Assembly (NCBI GenBank): GCA_026985785.1
Contig: JALSPT010000005.1
Coordinates: forward strand, 1 to 5,844
DNA: 5,844 nucleotides
Direction: 5' to 3'
DNA from: Anaerolineales bacterium
Lineage (GTDB): Bacteria; Chloroflexota; Anaerolineae; Anaerolineales; DRMV01
In this document: positions 1 through 5,800 of the stretch, piece after piece
Layout of the letters: each line of letters starts with the position of its first letter
Numbering within the stretch: position 1 is the first letter of the stretch
Notes under the pieces: model-generated
Databases searched by the model: none
The model's input: only the letters and a program-made list of their open reading frames with translations
What the model was told of the DNA's origin: nothing
Translations under genes and position numbers: made by a program

Positions 1-921
1 GTCCTCGCGGTCAAGCGCGGCACCGCCCCCCACCGCCCCAAAGTCATGCTCGCCGCCCACATGGACGAGGTGGGCTTCATGCTCACCCGCGACGAAGGCA
101 AGGGGCTGTTCCGCTTCGGCAAGGTCGGCGGGCTGGATACCCGCAACCTCTTGGGCAAGGCCGTGTGGGTCGGGCCGGAGCGCATCCCCGGCGTGATCGG
201 CATGACGCCCATCCATCTCACCACGCGGGAAAGCCGCCAGCGCGTGCCCGACCTGGACACGCTGCGCATCGACGTCGGGCCGGAGAACGCGGGCAAGGTC
301 AAGCCCGGGATGCGGGCGACCTTTGCCACGGCCTTCCTGCGCACCGGCCCCAGCATCCGCGCCAAGGCGCTGGACGACCGCCTGGGCGTGGCTACCCTGA
401 TCGAACTGCTGCGCCACGCGCCGCCCAACATCGACCTGCTGGCCGCCTTCACCGTGCAGGAAGAAATCGGCCTGCGCGGGGCCAGGGTGGCTGCCTTCGC
501 GCTGGAACCCGACCTGGCCTTCGTGCTCGACTGCACCCCGGCGCGCGACCTGCCCACCGACGACGGCGAGCCGAACGTCCGCTTCAACACCCGCTTAGGC
601 CACGGCCCGGCCATCTACACCGCCGACCGCGCCACCCTTTCCGACCCGCGCCTCATCGCCCACCTCGTGGAAACTGCCGAGGTGCTCGGCATCCCCTACC
701 AGTTTCGTCAGGCGGGGGGCGGCGGCACCGATGCCGGCGCGATCCACAAACAACGCGCCGGCATCCCCACCGTCTCGGTTTCCACCCCGGCGCGCTACCT
801 GCACAGCCCGATTTCCCTCGCCCGCCTGGGCGACTGGAAACACACTTTCTACCTGCTGCTCGCCGCCTTGCGGCGGCTGACACTGGAGGTCATGGGTGAA
901 TTGTCCTCTGCAACCTTCTGA
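1..921 (+). CDS. M42 family metallo-aminopeptidase, 5'-truncated by the window edge
   Basis: This frame is open from base 1, so the gene starts outside the window; the first ATG inside it (base 46) is not the start. Aligned with the second M42 protein downstream, roughly 40 N-terminal residues are missing. The 306 visible codons carry every expected M42 dinuclear metal-site motif: AAHMDE (His at codon 20), ALDDR (bridging Asp at codon 125), QEE (catalytic and ligand Glu at codons 154-155), LDCT (Asp at codon 177) and RYLHSP (His at codon 268). GGGTDAGAIH matches the family consensus closely. M42 enzymes (TET/glutamyl aminopeptidase/endoglucanase-like) are cytosolic, self-compartmentalising dodecamers that trim peptides from the N-terminus; substrate preference cannot be read here. 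The C-terminus (RRLTLEVMGELSSATF) runs about ten residues past the end of the downstream paralogue, and its last 26 nt overlap the next gene. The family call is firm; the specificity is unknown. Confidence 0.95.
   Translation, partial: VLAVKRGTAPHRPKVMLAAHMDEVGFMLTRDEGKGLFRFGKVGGLDTRNLLGKAVWVGPERIPGVIGMTPIHLTTRESRQRVPDLDTLRIDVGPENAGKVKPGMRATFATAFLRTGPSIRAKALDDRLGVATLIELLRHAPPNIDLLAAFTVQEEIGLRGARVAAFALEPDLAFVLDCTPARDLPTDDGEPNVRFNTRLGHGPAIYTADRATLSDPRLIAHLVETAEVLGIPYQFRQAGGGGTDAGAIHKQRAGIPTVSVSTPARYLHSPISLARLGDWKHTFYLLLAALRRLTLEVMGELSSATF
885..889 (+). promoter_or_regulatory. Ribosome binding site for mntA, deciding its GTG start
   Basis: GGAGG lies 6 nt before the GTG at 896, inside the coding sequence of the upstream peptidase gene. 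It supports GTG as the true start. The nearby ATG at 892 is in the peptidase frame, not the mntA frame. Confidence 0.75.
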
Positions 922-1318
922 CGTGCAAGCGCTGCAGGCTGTTTTTCGGCGCTACCCCGAGGTGCTGGCAGTGTACCTTTTTGGCTCCTGCGCTGACGGC
1001 ACCGCCAACGCCGAAAGCGACCTCGACCTGGGCATCCTGCCGCGCACACCGGCGTTCCACGAGCGGTTGCTGGACGTCTTGGCCGACCTGACCAAGGCGG
1101 GTTTCGAGCGGGTGGATGTCGTCTTCCTCGACCAGGCTGACCCTACCTTGCGCTACGAGATTGTGCATCGGAACATGCTCGTTTACGCCGCGCCCGATTT
1201 CGACCACGGCGCCTATTTCTCTCGCACCCTGCGTACGTACTGGGATTGGGCGCCCTATCTGCGTATTCTGCGCCAGGCCGAAAAGGAAAGGTGGCTTGCT
1301 TATGATGGTTCGTCCTGA
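896..1318 (+). CDS. mntA: MntA-type nucleotidyltransferase, antitoxin of a type VII HepT/MntA pair
   Basis: A 140-residue minimal nucleotidyltransferase of the polymerase beta superfamily. The active-site signature GSX10DXD is intact: G30-S31 and D42-L43-D44. A third acidic residue, D74, sits in VDVVFL, the usual position on the next strand. In characterised HepT/MntA systems the MNT protein transfers AMP units from ATP to a tyrosine next to the HEPN active site, silencing the partner RNase. The partner follows directly with a 17-nt overlap, which supports this role. The start is GTG with GGAGG 6 nt upstream, and the first 26 nt lie inside the preceding M42 gene, suggesting translational coupling. 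Length fits the family, and no truncation or missing catalytic residue is seen. Such pairs are often annotated only as 'nucleotidyltransferase domain protein'; the antitoxin role is inferred from family and context. Confidence 0.88.
   Translation: MNCPLQPSDVQALQAVFRRYPEVLAVYLFGSCADGTANAESDLDLGILPRTPAFHERLLDVLADLTKAGFERVDVVFLDQADPTLRYEIVHRNMLVYAAPDFDHGAYFSRTLRTYWDWAPYLRILRQAEKERWLAYDGSS
1289..1294 (+). promoter_or_regulatory. Ribosome binding site for hepT
   Basis: AGGTGG lies 7 nt before the ATG at 1302, with a further GGAAAG just upstream. It selects 1302 (or the adjacent ATG at 1305) as the hepT start. The frame stays open upstream, but that part overlaps mntA and does not look like HEPN protein. 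Confidence 0.6.
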
Positions 1319-1718
1319 AGTCATCCGCAAACGCCTCCAACGGTTGGAAGCCTACCTGGACGTGCTCCAACACCTGGCGCGCTACAGCGAGACCGATTTC
1401 CTGGCTTCGCCAGAGCGCTATGGCAGTGCGGAGCGCTTCCTCCAATTGGCCATTGAGGCCACGCTGGATATTGGCACGCACCTGGTAGCCGATTTGCACC
1501 TGGTCCCCACCGAGGCTTCTCGCGATGTGCCCCAACGCCTGAGTGAGGCTGGTGTCATTCCGCCTGACCTGCGCGAAACATGGGTCCGCATGATTGGCTT
1601 CCGTAACATTCTCGTGCACGACTATCTTGACCTTGACCGCCATCTGGTCTATCGGGTTTTGCAAGACCACCTGGGCGATTTCCGCCGCCTGATGCAGGCT
1701 TTTGCCCAGTTTCTCTAA
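1302..1718 (+). CDS. hepT: HepT-like HEPN-domain ribonuclease toxin (DUF86 family)
   Basis: A 138-residue, largely helical protein of the HepT/DUF86 type. The HEPN catalytic signature RX4HXY is intact at R101-NILV-H106-D-Y108. In studied systems Arg and His cleave RNA (tRNA in at least one cyanobacterial system) and the motif tyrosine is AMPylated by the partner MntA. An earlier conserved helix (about 44-65, ERFLQLAIEATLDIGTHLV) also matches the HEPN fold. The start is ATG 1302 or ATG 1305, behind an AGGTGG site and overlapping the end of mntA by 17 nt. The frame extends further upstream, but that extension is an overlap artefact. Base composition drops relative to the flanking peptidases: lines I counted at 1441-1500 and 1621-1680 are about 57% and 50% GC, against 68-73% in sampled M42 lines. 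That fits acquisition but does not prove it. Toxicity is inferred from family and pairing. Confidence 0.87.
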   Translation: MMVRPEVIRKRLQRLEAYLDVLQHLARYSETDFLASPERYGSAERFLQLAIEATLDIGTHLVADLHLVPTEASRDVPQRLSEAGVIPPDLRETWVRMIGFRNILVHDYLDLDRHLVYRVLQDHLGDFRRLMQAFAQFL

Positions 1719-1738
1719 ATCACCTATCCCCCCCTTTT

Positions 1739-1742
1739 GGAG
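1739..1742 (+). promoter_or_regulatory. Ribosome binding site deciding the start of the second M42 gene
   Basis: GGAG lies 6 nt before the ATG at 1749. An in-frame TTG at 1737 overlaps this site and would add only MERP to the protein, so 1749 is the better start. Confidence 0.65.
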
Positions 1743-1748
1743 CGCCCC

Positions 1749-2729
1749 ATGAAGAACCTCCTCCGCCAACTGACGCAAATCCCGGCCCCCTCGGGCTACG
1801 AGCACCAGATTCGCGACTTCATCCAGTCCACCGTAGCCGAACACGCCGACGAAGTGCGCACCGATGCCTTGGGCAACCTGATCGTGCGCAAGGGCAGCGG
1901 CGGCAAGCGCATCATGTTGGCCGCCCACATGGACGAAATCGGTGTGATGGTGGCCCACATCGACGAAAACGGCTTTGCCCGCTTCGCGCCCATCGGCGGC
2001 GTGCGCCCGGCCTACTGCCTGGGCGGGCGGGTGCGCTTTCTCGACGGCCATATCGGCGTGATCAACGCCGAGCGCACCCCCGACCCCGCCAAGACACCCT
2101 CCCTCGACCAGATGTTCATCGACCTGGGCAGCCCCAATCCCGGGGTGCAGGTGGGCGACGTCGCGGCCTTCGACCGCTCGTTCGAAGATTTGGGCGAGCG
2201 GGTGGTTTCCAAGGCGCTGGACGACCGCATTGGCGTGGCCGTGCTCATCGAGACCCTGCGCCGCCTGAAAAGCACGCCTCACGAGGTGTATTTCGTCTTC
2301 AGCGCGCAGGAAGAAGTGGGCGTGCGCGGCGCAACCACCGCGGCCTTCCACATTGCGCCCGACGTCGGCATCGCGGTGGATGTCACCGGCTGGGGCGACA
2401 CCCCCAAAGTGCCGCCGATGGTGGATGTAGCCCTGGGTAAAGGGCCGGCCATCAAGATCCGCGACCGCGGCATGTTGGCCGACCCGCGGGTGATTGCCTG
2501 GATGACCGAAACTGCCGAGAAAAACGGCATCCCCTACCAGCGGGAAGTGCTGCTCAGCGGATCGACCGACGCCCGCGCCATCCAACTCAGCCGCGCCGGC
2601 GTGCCCGCGGGCACGATTTCCATCCCCTGCCGCTATGTGCACAGCCCCTCGGAGATGGTGGACATGCGCGACGCCGAAGGCGCGGTCGCGCTGCTGGTGG
2701 CGCTTCTGGGCGAGGAAGTTCCCTTCTAA
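1749..2729 (+). CDS. M42 family metallo-aminopeptidase, complete
   Basis: A complete 326-residue M42 protein beginning MKNLLRQLTQIPAPSGYE, the typical family N-terminus. All six expected metal and catalytic positions are present: H60 in AAHMDE, D158 in ALDDR, E188-E189 in AQEE, D211 in VDVT and H298 in RYVHSP. Residues of about 65-150 between the first two motifs correspond to the inserted dimerisation/PDZ-like region of the family. The product should be a cytosolic Zn/Co-dependent aminopeptidase assembling into a tetrahedral dodecamer. It is clearly paralogous to the gene at the window start. It departs from the usual GGTDAGAIH motif, reading GSTDARAIQ at 271-279, while the other copy keeps the consensus. 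The gene lies 30 nt after hepT and is probably co-transcribed with it. The TTG at 1737 was rejected as start. The family call is secure; the substrate is unknown, and annotation as 'endoglucanase' or 'cellulase' would be a historical misnomer. Confidence 0.95.
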   Translation: MKNLLRQLTQIPAPSGYEHQIRDFIQSTVAEHADEVRTDALGNLIVRKGSGGKRIMLAAHMDEIGVMVAHIDENGFARFAPIGGVRPAYCLGGRVRFLDGHIGVINAERTPDPAKTPSLDQMFIDLGSPNPGVQVGDVAAFDRSFEDLGERVVSKALDDRIGVAVLIETLRRLKSTPHEVYFVFSAQEEVGVRGATTAAFHIAPDVGIAVDVTGWGDTPKVPPMVDVALGKGPAIKIRDRGMLADPRVIAWMTETAEKNGIPYQREVLLSGSTDARAIQLSRAGVPAGTISIPCRYVHSPSEMVDMRDAEGAVALLVALLGEEVPF

Positions 2730-2748
2730 ACGGATTGGGCGTGCAACG

Positions 2749-2781
2749 AAAAACGGCGGCCTCGGAGAGGAGGCCGCCGTT
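2749..2781. terminator. Bidirectional intrinsic terminator between the converging gene blocks
   Basis: Perfect 12-bp inverted repeat AACGGCGGCCTC (2752-2763) and GAGGCCGCCGTT (2770-2781) around a 6-nt loop GGAGAG. Read on the minus strand the stem runs into TTTTT (2753-2749), the classic terminator form, 24 nt past the cydB stop. On the plus strand it lies 22 nt after the M42 stop but is followed by GCGCTTTCC, a weaker tail. An outer 6-bp pair, CGTGCA (2740-2745) with TGCACG (2791-2796), could lengthen the structure. Confidence 0.88.
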
Positions 2782-2804
2782 GCGCTTTCCTGCACGAGCG
2801 GATT

Positions 2805-3818
2805 TTAGTAGGTCATCTTGTCCTTCACGCTGATGCGCTGGCGGAAGGTGTAGTACGTCCAGCCCTGATAGACCAGCACGATGGGCACCAGCACCAGAGC
2901 AACCACCGTCATCACCTTCAGGGTTGTAGGGCTGGCCGAAGCATTGTAAATCGTCAGGTTATAAGCAGGGTTGGTGCTGGAAGGCATCACATTGGGGTAA
3001 AGAGCAGCGAAGAAGCCCGCCGTCACGCCCAAAATGGTCACGCCGCCAGCCCAGAATGCCTTGAGCATCTCGCCTTTCTTGAGGAAGTACCCATCGACCA
3101 GCAACGCGACCACTGCGATGCCGAGGAAGACCAGAGAGATGCCCAGGTATTGGGCTTTGGAGAGCACCTCAGGGTAAGAGTAGAGCAAGAAAAGCACGGC
3201 CACCACCAGCGTCGCCACCCACATGCGGTTGGCTATGCGAGCAGCCTGTTTTTCAAGGCCATTGGTGAGTTTCAACGCCAGATAAGTCGCGCCGTGCATC
3301 AGGAAGAGCACCACAAAGGTAATGCCGCCCAACAGCGCGTAGGGGTTGAGCAGGTTGAAAAACCCACCGGTATAGTGCATGTTGGCATCAATCGGCACGC
3401 CGCGCACAATGTTGGCAATCGCCACACCCCAGAGCAGGGCCGGCAGCAGGCTGCCCAGCCAGATCAGCCAATCCCAGGTGCCACGCCAGCCACTATCTTC
3501 TTTCTGGCTGCGGAATTCGAAGCCCACGCCGCGAAAGATGAGCGCCAGCAGCATCAGCACCAGGGGGATATAGAAACCGCTGAACAGGGTGGCATACCAC
3601 TGGGGGAACGAAGCAAACAGCGCGCCGCCGGCGGTAATCATCCACACTTCGTTGCCGTCCCAGAACGGCCCAATGGTGTTGAGGATGGCGCGCCGTTCCT
3701 CATCGCGCTTGCCGAGGAAGGGGAGCAACATCCCCACGCCGTAGTCGAAGCCTTCCAGGAAGAAAAAGCCGGTAAACAACACGGTAATCAAAATAAACCA
3801 AAGGGTCTTGAGATCCAT
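2805..3818 (-). CDS. cydB: Cytochrome bd quinol oxidase subunit II
   Basis: A 337-residue, very hydrophobic integral membrane protein with eight or nine apparent helices. It carries the CydB hallmarks: LEGFDYGVGML near the N-terminus (D25), GPFWDGNEVW at 50-59 (W53, D54, E57), RGVGFEFR at 96-103 and YQGWTYYTFR near the C-terminus. CydB pairs with CydA in the cytoplasmic membrane. In solved bd oxidases it stabilises the haem-bearing subunit and can contribute a proton or oxygen channel. The chosen start is ATG at 3818 (MDLKTLWFIL), with AGGAGG 7 nt upstream. An in-frame ATG at 3890 would add 24 basic, proline-rich residues read from the end of cydA and is rejected. It follows cydA by 34 nt, so they form one transcript, ending at the 2749-2781 hairpin. 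No small cydX-like ORF follows before the terminator. Length is normal and no damage is seen. Confidence 0.96.
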   Translation of the reverse strand: MDLKTLWFILITVLFTGFFFLEGFDYGVGMLLPFLGKRDEERRAILNTIGPFWDGNEVWMITAGGALFASFPQWYATLFSGFYIPLVLMLLALIFRGVGFEFRSQKEDSGWRGTWDWLIWLGSLLPALLWGVAIANIVRGVPIDANMHYTGGFFNLLNPYALLGGITFVVLFLMHGATYLALKLTNGLEKQAARIANRMWVATLVVAVLFLLYSYPEVLSKAQYLGISLVFLGIAVVALLVDGYFLKKGEMLKAFWAGGVTILGVTAGFFAALYPNVMPSSTNPAYNLTIYNASASPTTLKVMTVVALVLVPIVLVYQGWTYYTFRQRISVKDKMTY

Positions 3819-3825
3819 GGCTAAA

Positions 3826-3831
3826 CCTCCT
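3826..3831 (-). promoter_or_regulatory. Ribosome binding site for cydB
   Basis: On the minus strand AGGAGG lies 7 nt before the ATG at 3818. It fixes the cydB start there rather than at the in-frame ATG at 3890. Confidence 0.8.
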
Positions 3832-3852
3832 AAAGAAACGGAGCCGCGTGGC

Positions 3853-5223
3853 TTAGTCGGCCGCCGCGGGAGTTTGGGCCGGGGCAGCATGCAGGTGCTT
3901 CACCACCAGTTTGACCCCCACATAGGTAAGCACGATATACACCACGCCCAGGCTCAACAGCGAGAAGAGCACTTCGCCGCCGCTCACGACGGAGGCCGGC
4001 GACACACCATCTTTCGTCCTCAGCAAGCCGTAGACCACCCACGGCTGGCGGCCAATTTCGGCCATCATCCACCCCGTCGTCGAGGCGAGGTAAGGCAACA
4101 AAATCGACCACACCATGACCTTAGCAAACCACGGCTTCTCGGCCAGTGAAATACCTTTGCTGTTCAAATACCACAGATAGAGCAACAGCAACAGCATCAA
4201 GCCCCCAGAATACACCATCAAGCGGAACGACCAGTAGGTCACACCCACCGGCGGGATGTAGTCGCCGGGGCCATATTTGGCTTCCATCTTCTTCTGCACT
4301 TCGTCGATACCTTCGACCTTGCTGTGGAAGTCCCCGTACGAAAGGTAGCTCAGGAAAGCCGGGATGCGGATATCGAGGTGGTTGGTCTGGGCTTTTTCGT
4401 CAGGGATGGCAAAGAAGGAAAAGTGCGCCGGCTGTTCGGAATGCCAGAGCGCCTCGGCGGCGGCCATCTTGGAGGGCTGCTCCTTGACCAGGAACTGCCC
4501 CTGGAAGTGCCCCACGGTCATCACTAAGATGACGCCAATCAGGCCGTAGATGGTCGCCCAGCGCACGGACATGTCCAGCATGGCCTTGTCGCCGCGCTTT
4601 TTGAGGTAAAGATAGGCGCTCAGGCCGATGACCACGAAGGCCGCCGTGCTCATCCCAGCAAAGAAAACGTGCGGGAACTGATAGAGCACATTGGGGTTGG
4701 TGGCGACCTGGCCGAAATTGACCATCAGGACGCCGGTATTGTCGGGCTTCATCGTATAGCCGGTGGGGTGCTGCATGAACGAGTTGGCGATCAGGATCCA
4801 GATGGCCGACAGGTTGGAGCCAATGGCCGTCAACCAAAGCACCGTGGCGTGGACTTTGGGGGAGACCTTGTCCCAGCCGAAGATCCACACGCCGATGAAG
4901 GTGGATTCCAGGTAGAAGGCCAGCAGTGCCTCCACCGCGAGCGGTGCGCCGAAGATGTCGCCCATGAAGCGGGCGTACTCCGACCAGTTCAGGCCAAACT
5001 GGAATTCCTGAACGATACCGGAGACCACGCCCAGGGCAAAGTTGATCAGGAAGACTTTGCCCCAAAACTTCACGGCGTCACGGTACACCGTTTTGCCCGT
5101 CCGCACGTAGGCTGTCTCCAAAATGGCGAGGAAGATGGAGATGCCCAACGTCAGCGGGACGAAGAAAAAGTGGATAATGGTGAGGATGGCAAACTGCCAC
5201 CGAGCCAGAACGAGAGGGTCCAT
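3853..5223 (-). CDS. cydA: Cytochrome bd quinol oxidase subunit I
   Basis: A 456-residue membrane protein with about nine helices that oxidises quinol and reduces oxygen to water at haems b558, b595 and d. Residues matching the E. coli functional sites are visible: H18 (high-spin haem ligand, E. coli H19), E98 and E106 (E99/E107), H185 and M336 (b558 ligands, E. coli H186/M393; M336 lies in WSFRLM) and E389 in AEIGRQPW (E445). The quinol-binding Q-loop keeps K252 and E257 in QPSKMAAAEALW. The loop is short, about 85-90 residues from there to the next helix, and the protein lacks the long E. coli-type insertion, which accounts for its length against about 520 in E. coli. The start is ATG 5223 (MDPLVLARWQ) with AAGGAGG 6 nt upstream. 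The in-frame ATG at 5280 adds 19 unlikely residues that would include the leader. It is the first gene of cydAB, downstream of an Rrf2 regulator. Confidence 0.97.
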   Translation of the reverse strand: MDPLVLARWQFAILTIIHFFFVPLTLGISIFLAILETAYVRTGKTVYRDAVKFWGKVFLINFALGVVSGIVQEFQFGLNWSEYARFMGDIFGAPLAVEALLAFYLESTFIGVWIFGWDKVSPKVHATVLWLTAIGSNLSAIWILIANSFMQHPTGYTMKPDNTGVLMVNFGQVATNPNVLYQFPHVFFAGMSTAAFVVIGLSAYLYLKKRGDKAMLDMSVRWATIYGLIGVILVMTVGHFQGQFLVKEQPSKMAAAEALWHSEQPAHFSFFAIPDEKAQTNHLDIRIPAFLSYLSYGDFHSKVEGIDEVQKKMEAKYGPGDYIPPVGVTYWSFRLMVYSGGLMLLLLLYLWYLNSKGISLAEKPWFAKVMVWSILLPYLASTTGWMMAEIGRQPWVVYGLLRTKDGVSPASVVSGGEVLFSLLSLGVVYIVLTYVGVKLVVKHLHAAPAQTPAAAD

Positions 5224-5229
5224 CTGAAA

Positions 5230-5236
5230 CCTCCTT
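5230..5236 (-). promoter_or_regulatory. Ribosome binding site for cydA
   Basis: On the minus strand AAGGAGG lies 6 nt before the ATG at 5223. It is a near-perfect anti-16S match and rules out the upstream in-frame ATG at 5280. Confidence 0.85.
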
Positions 5237-5238
5237 GA

Positions 5239-5254
5239 CAAAACCGAGTTTTTG
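5239..5254. repeat. Imperfect palindrome in the cydA leader, possible operator
   Basis: CAAAACCGAGTTTTTG has 5-bp outer arms (CAAAA/TTTTG) and one further matched inner pair. It sits two bases upstream of the cydA Shine-Dalgarno, between it and the 5284-5313 hairpin. A protein bound here, for instance the neighbouring Rrf2 regulator, could block cydA expression. AT-rich arms of this length also arise by chance, and no known consensus was matched. Confidence 0.25.
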
Positions 5255-5283
5255 GGAAGCACCGCGCAGTGTGCCGCCAACGC

Positions 5284-5313
5284 AAAAACGGTATGCCCTC
5301 ACATACCGTTTTT
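5284..5313 (-). terminator. Intrinsic terminator or attenuator between the Rrf2 gene and cydA
   Basis: Perfect 12-bp inverted repeat AAAAACGGTATG (5284-5295) and CATACCGTTTTT (5302-5313) with a 6-nt loop. On the minus strand it begins 7 nt after the regulator's stop codon and ends in TTTTT, which is also the arm. Termination here would require cydAB to have its own promoter in the remaining 60 nt, or to depend on read-through. The symmetry also allows a protein-binding site. The stem is less GC-rich than the 2752-2781 hairpin, so termination may be partial. Confidence 0.7.
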
Positions 5314-5320
5314 ACCGAAC

Positions 5321-5770
5321 CTAAACTGACCGGATGGGATCGTTCAGCCGAACCTCGTGGGAGGCGCTTTCCCGTGCCATCTGGGCAATGGAAACGCTAC
5401 CCAATTCACGGCGTATGGCTACCCGCACGCGCGCCCACCGTTGCCGCACCGGGCAGTCGCTGCTCAGCGGGCAAAAGTCTGGGTCGTCAATGCAGGGGGA
5501 GATTTCCACGGGTTCGTCACACGCCTCCACAATATCTAACAATGAAATCTCTTCGGGGTTGCGCGCCAGCCAGAGGCCGCCTTTGTTCCCTCGGCGAGAG
5601 CGTATCAGGCCCGCCTGTACCAGATCGGCTACGATCCGTTTCACAAAAGGCATGGGAATGAGCATCTCTTGGGCGATTTCCTGGACGGGGTATGGCCCTT
5701 CTTCTGCGTGCAGTGCCAGGCTGATCATCACCCGTACCGCGTAGTCTGTTCGACGGCTGATCCTTAGCAT
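5321..5770 (-). CDS. Rrf2-family transcriptional regulator with a three-cysteine cluster
   Basis: A 149-residue protein with the Rrf2 N-terminus MLRISRRTDYAVRVM, a winged helix-turn-helix (about 28-56, VQEIAQEM...VKRIVADLVQAGLI) and a wing with RGNKGGLWLAR (60-70). The effector region holds C93-X6-C100-X5-C106, plus a nearby C84. Family members such as IscR and NsrR ligate an Fe-S cluster through three cysteines spaced about this way, and sense Fe-S status, nitric oxide or oxygen. A cluster is therefore likely here but not proven. The gene lies 97 nt upstream of cydAB on the same strand, with a hairpin between. Control of the bd oxidase, which tolerates NO and works at low oxygen, is a reasonable inference. 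The start is ATG 5770, which gives the canonical N-terminus; a GAGAGG 10 nt upstream is a loosely spaced ribosome site. It cannot be assigned specifically to IscR, NsrR or another named member. Confidence 0.93.
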   Translation of the reverse strand: MLRISRRTDYAVRVMISLALHAEEGPYPVQEIAQEMLIPMPFVKRIVADLVQAGLIRSRRGNKGGLWLARNPEEISLLDIVEACDEPVEISPCIDDPDFCPLSSDCPVRQRWARVRVAIRRELGSVSIAQMARESASHEVRLNDPIRSV

Positions 5771-5800
5771 GTTTTCTCATCCTCTCTTCATCTTGCGCTA

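Noticed and set aside
165..899. A 244-codon plus-strand frame inside the first M42 gene
   Set aside because: It is Arg/Pro/His-rich, low-complexity, out-of-frame translation of a gene whose catalytic motifs are in the other frame.
1728..1738. Run of seven C followed by TTTT before the second M42 gene, considered as a terminator or slippage site
   Set aside because: There is no stem upstream and it lies outside a coding frame, so it is probably just composition next to the ribosome site.
1143..2795. A 550-codon open frame on the minus strand, antisense to hepT and the second M42 gene
   Set aside because: It is rich in His, Ala, Gly and Gln with no recognisable domain. It runs opposite to two well-supported genes in GC-rich DNA, where long antisense frames are common.
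3150..3824. A plus-strand frame opposite cydB
   Set aside because: It is the antisense shadow of a clear membrane protein, His/Gln-rich and without any motif.
3842..3853. AGCC/GGCT hairpin in the cydA-cydB gap
   Set aside because: A 4-bp stem is too short to claim as a regulatory structure.
4669..5238. A plus-strand frame opposite cydA
   Set aside because: It is antisense to conserved haem-ligand regions of CydA, with no motif and no ribosome site of note.
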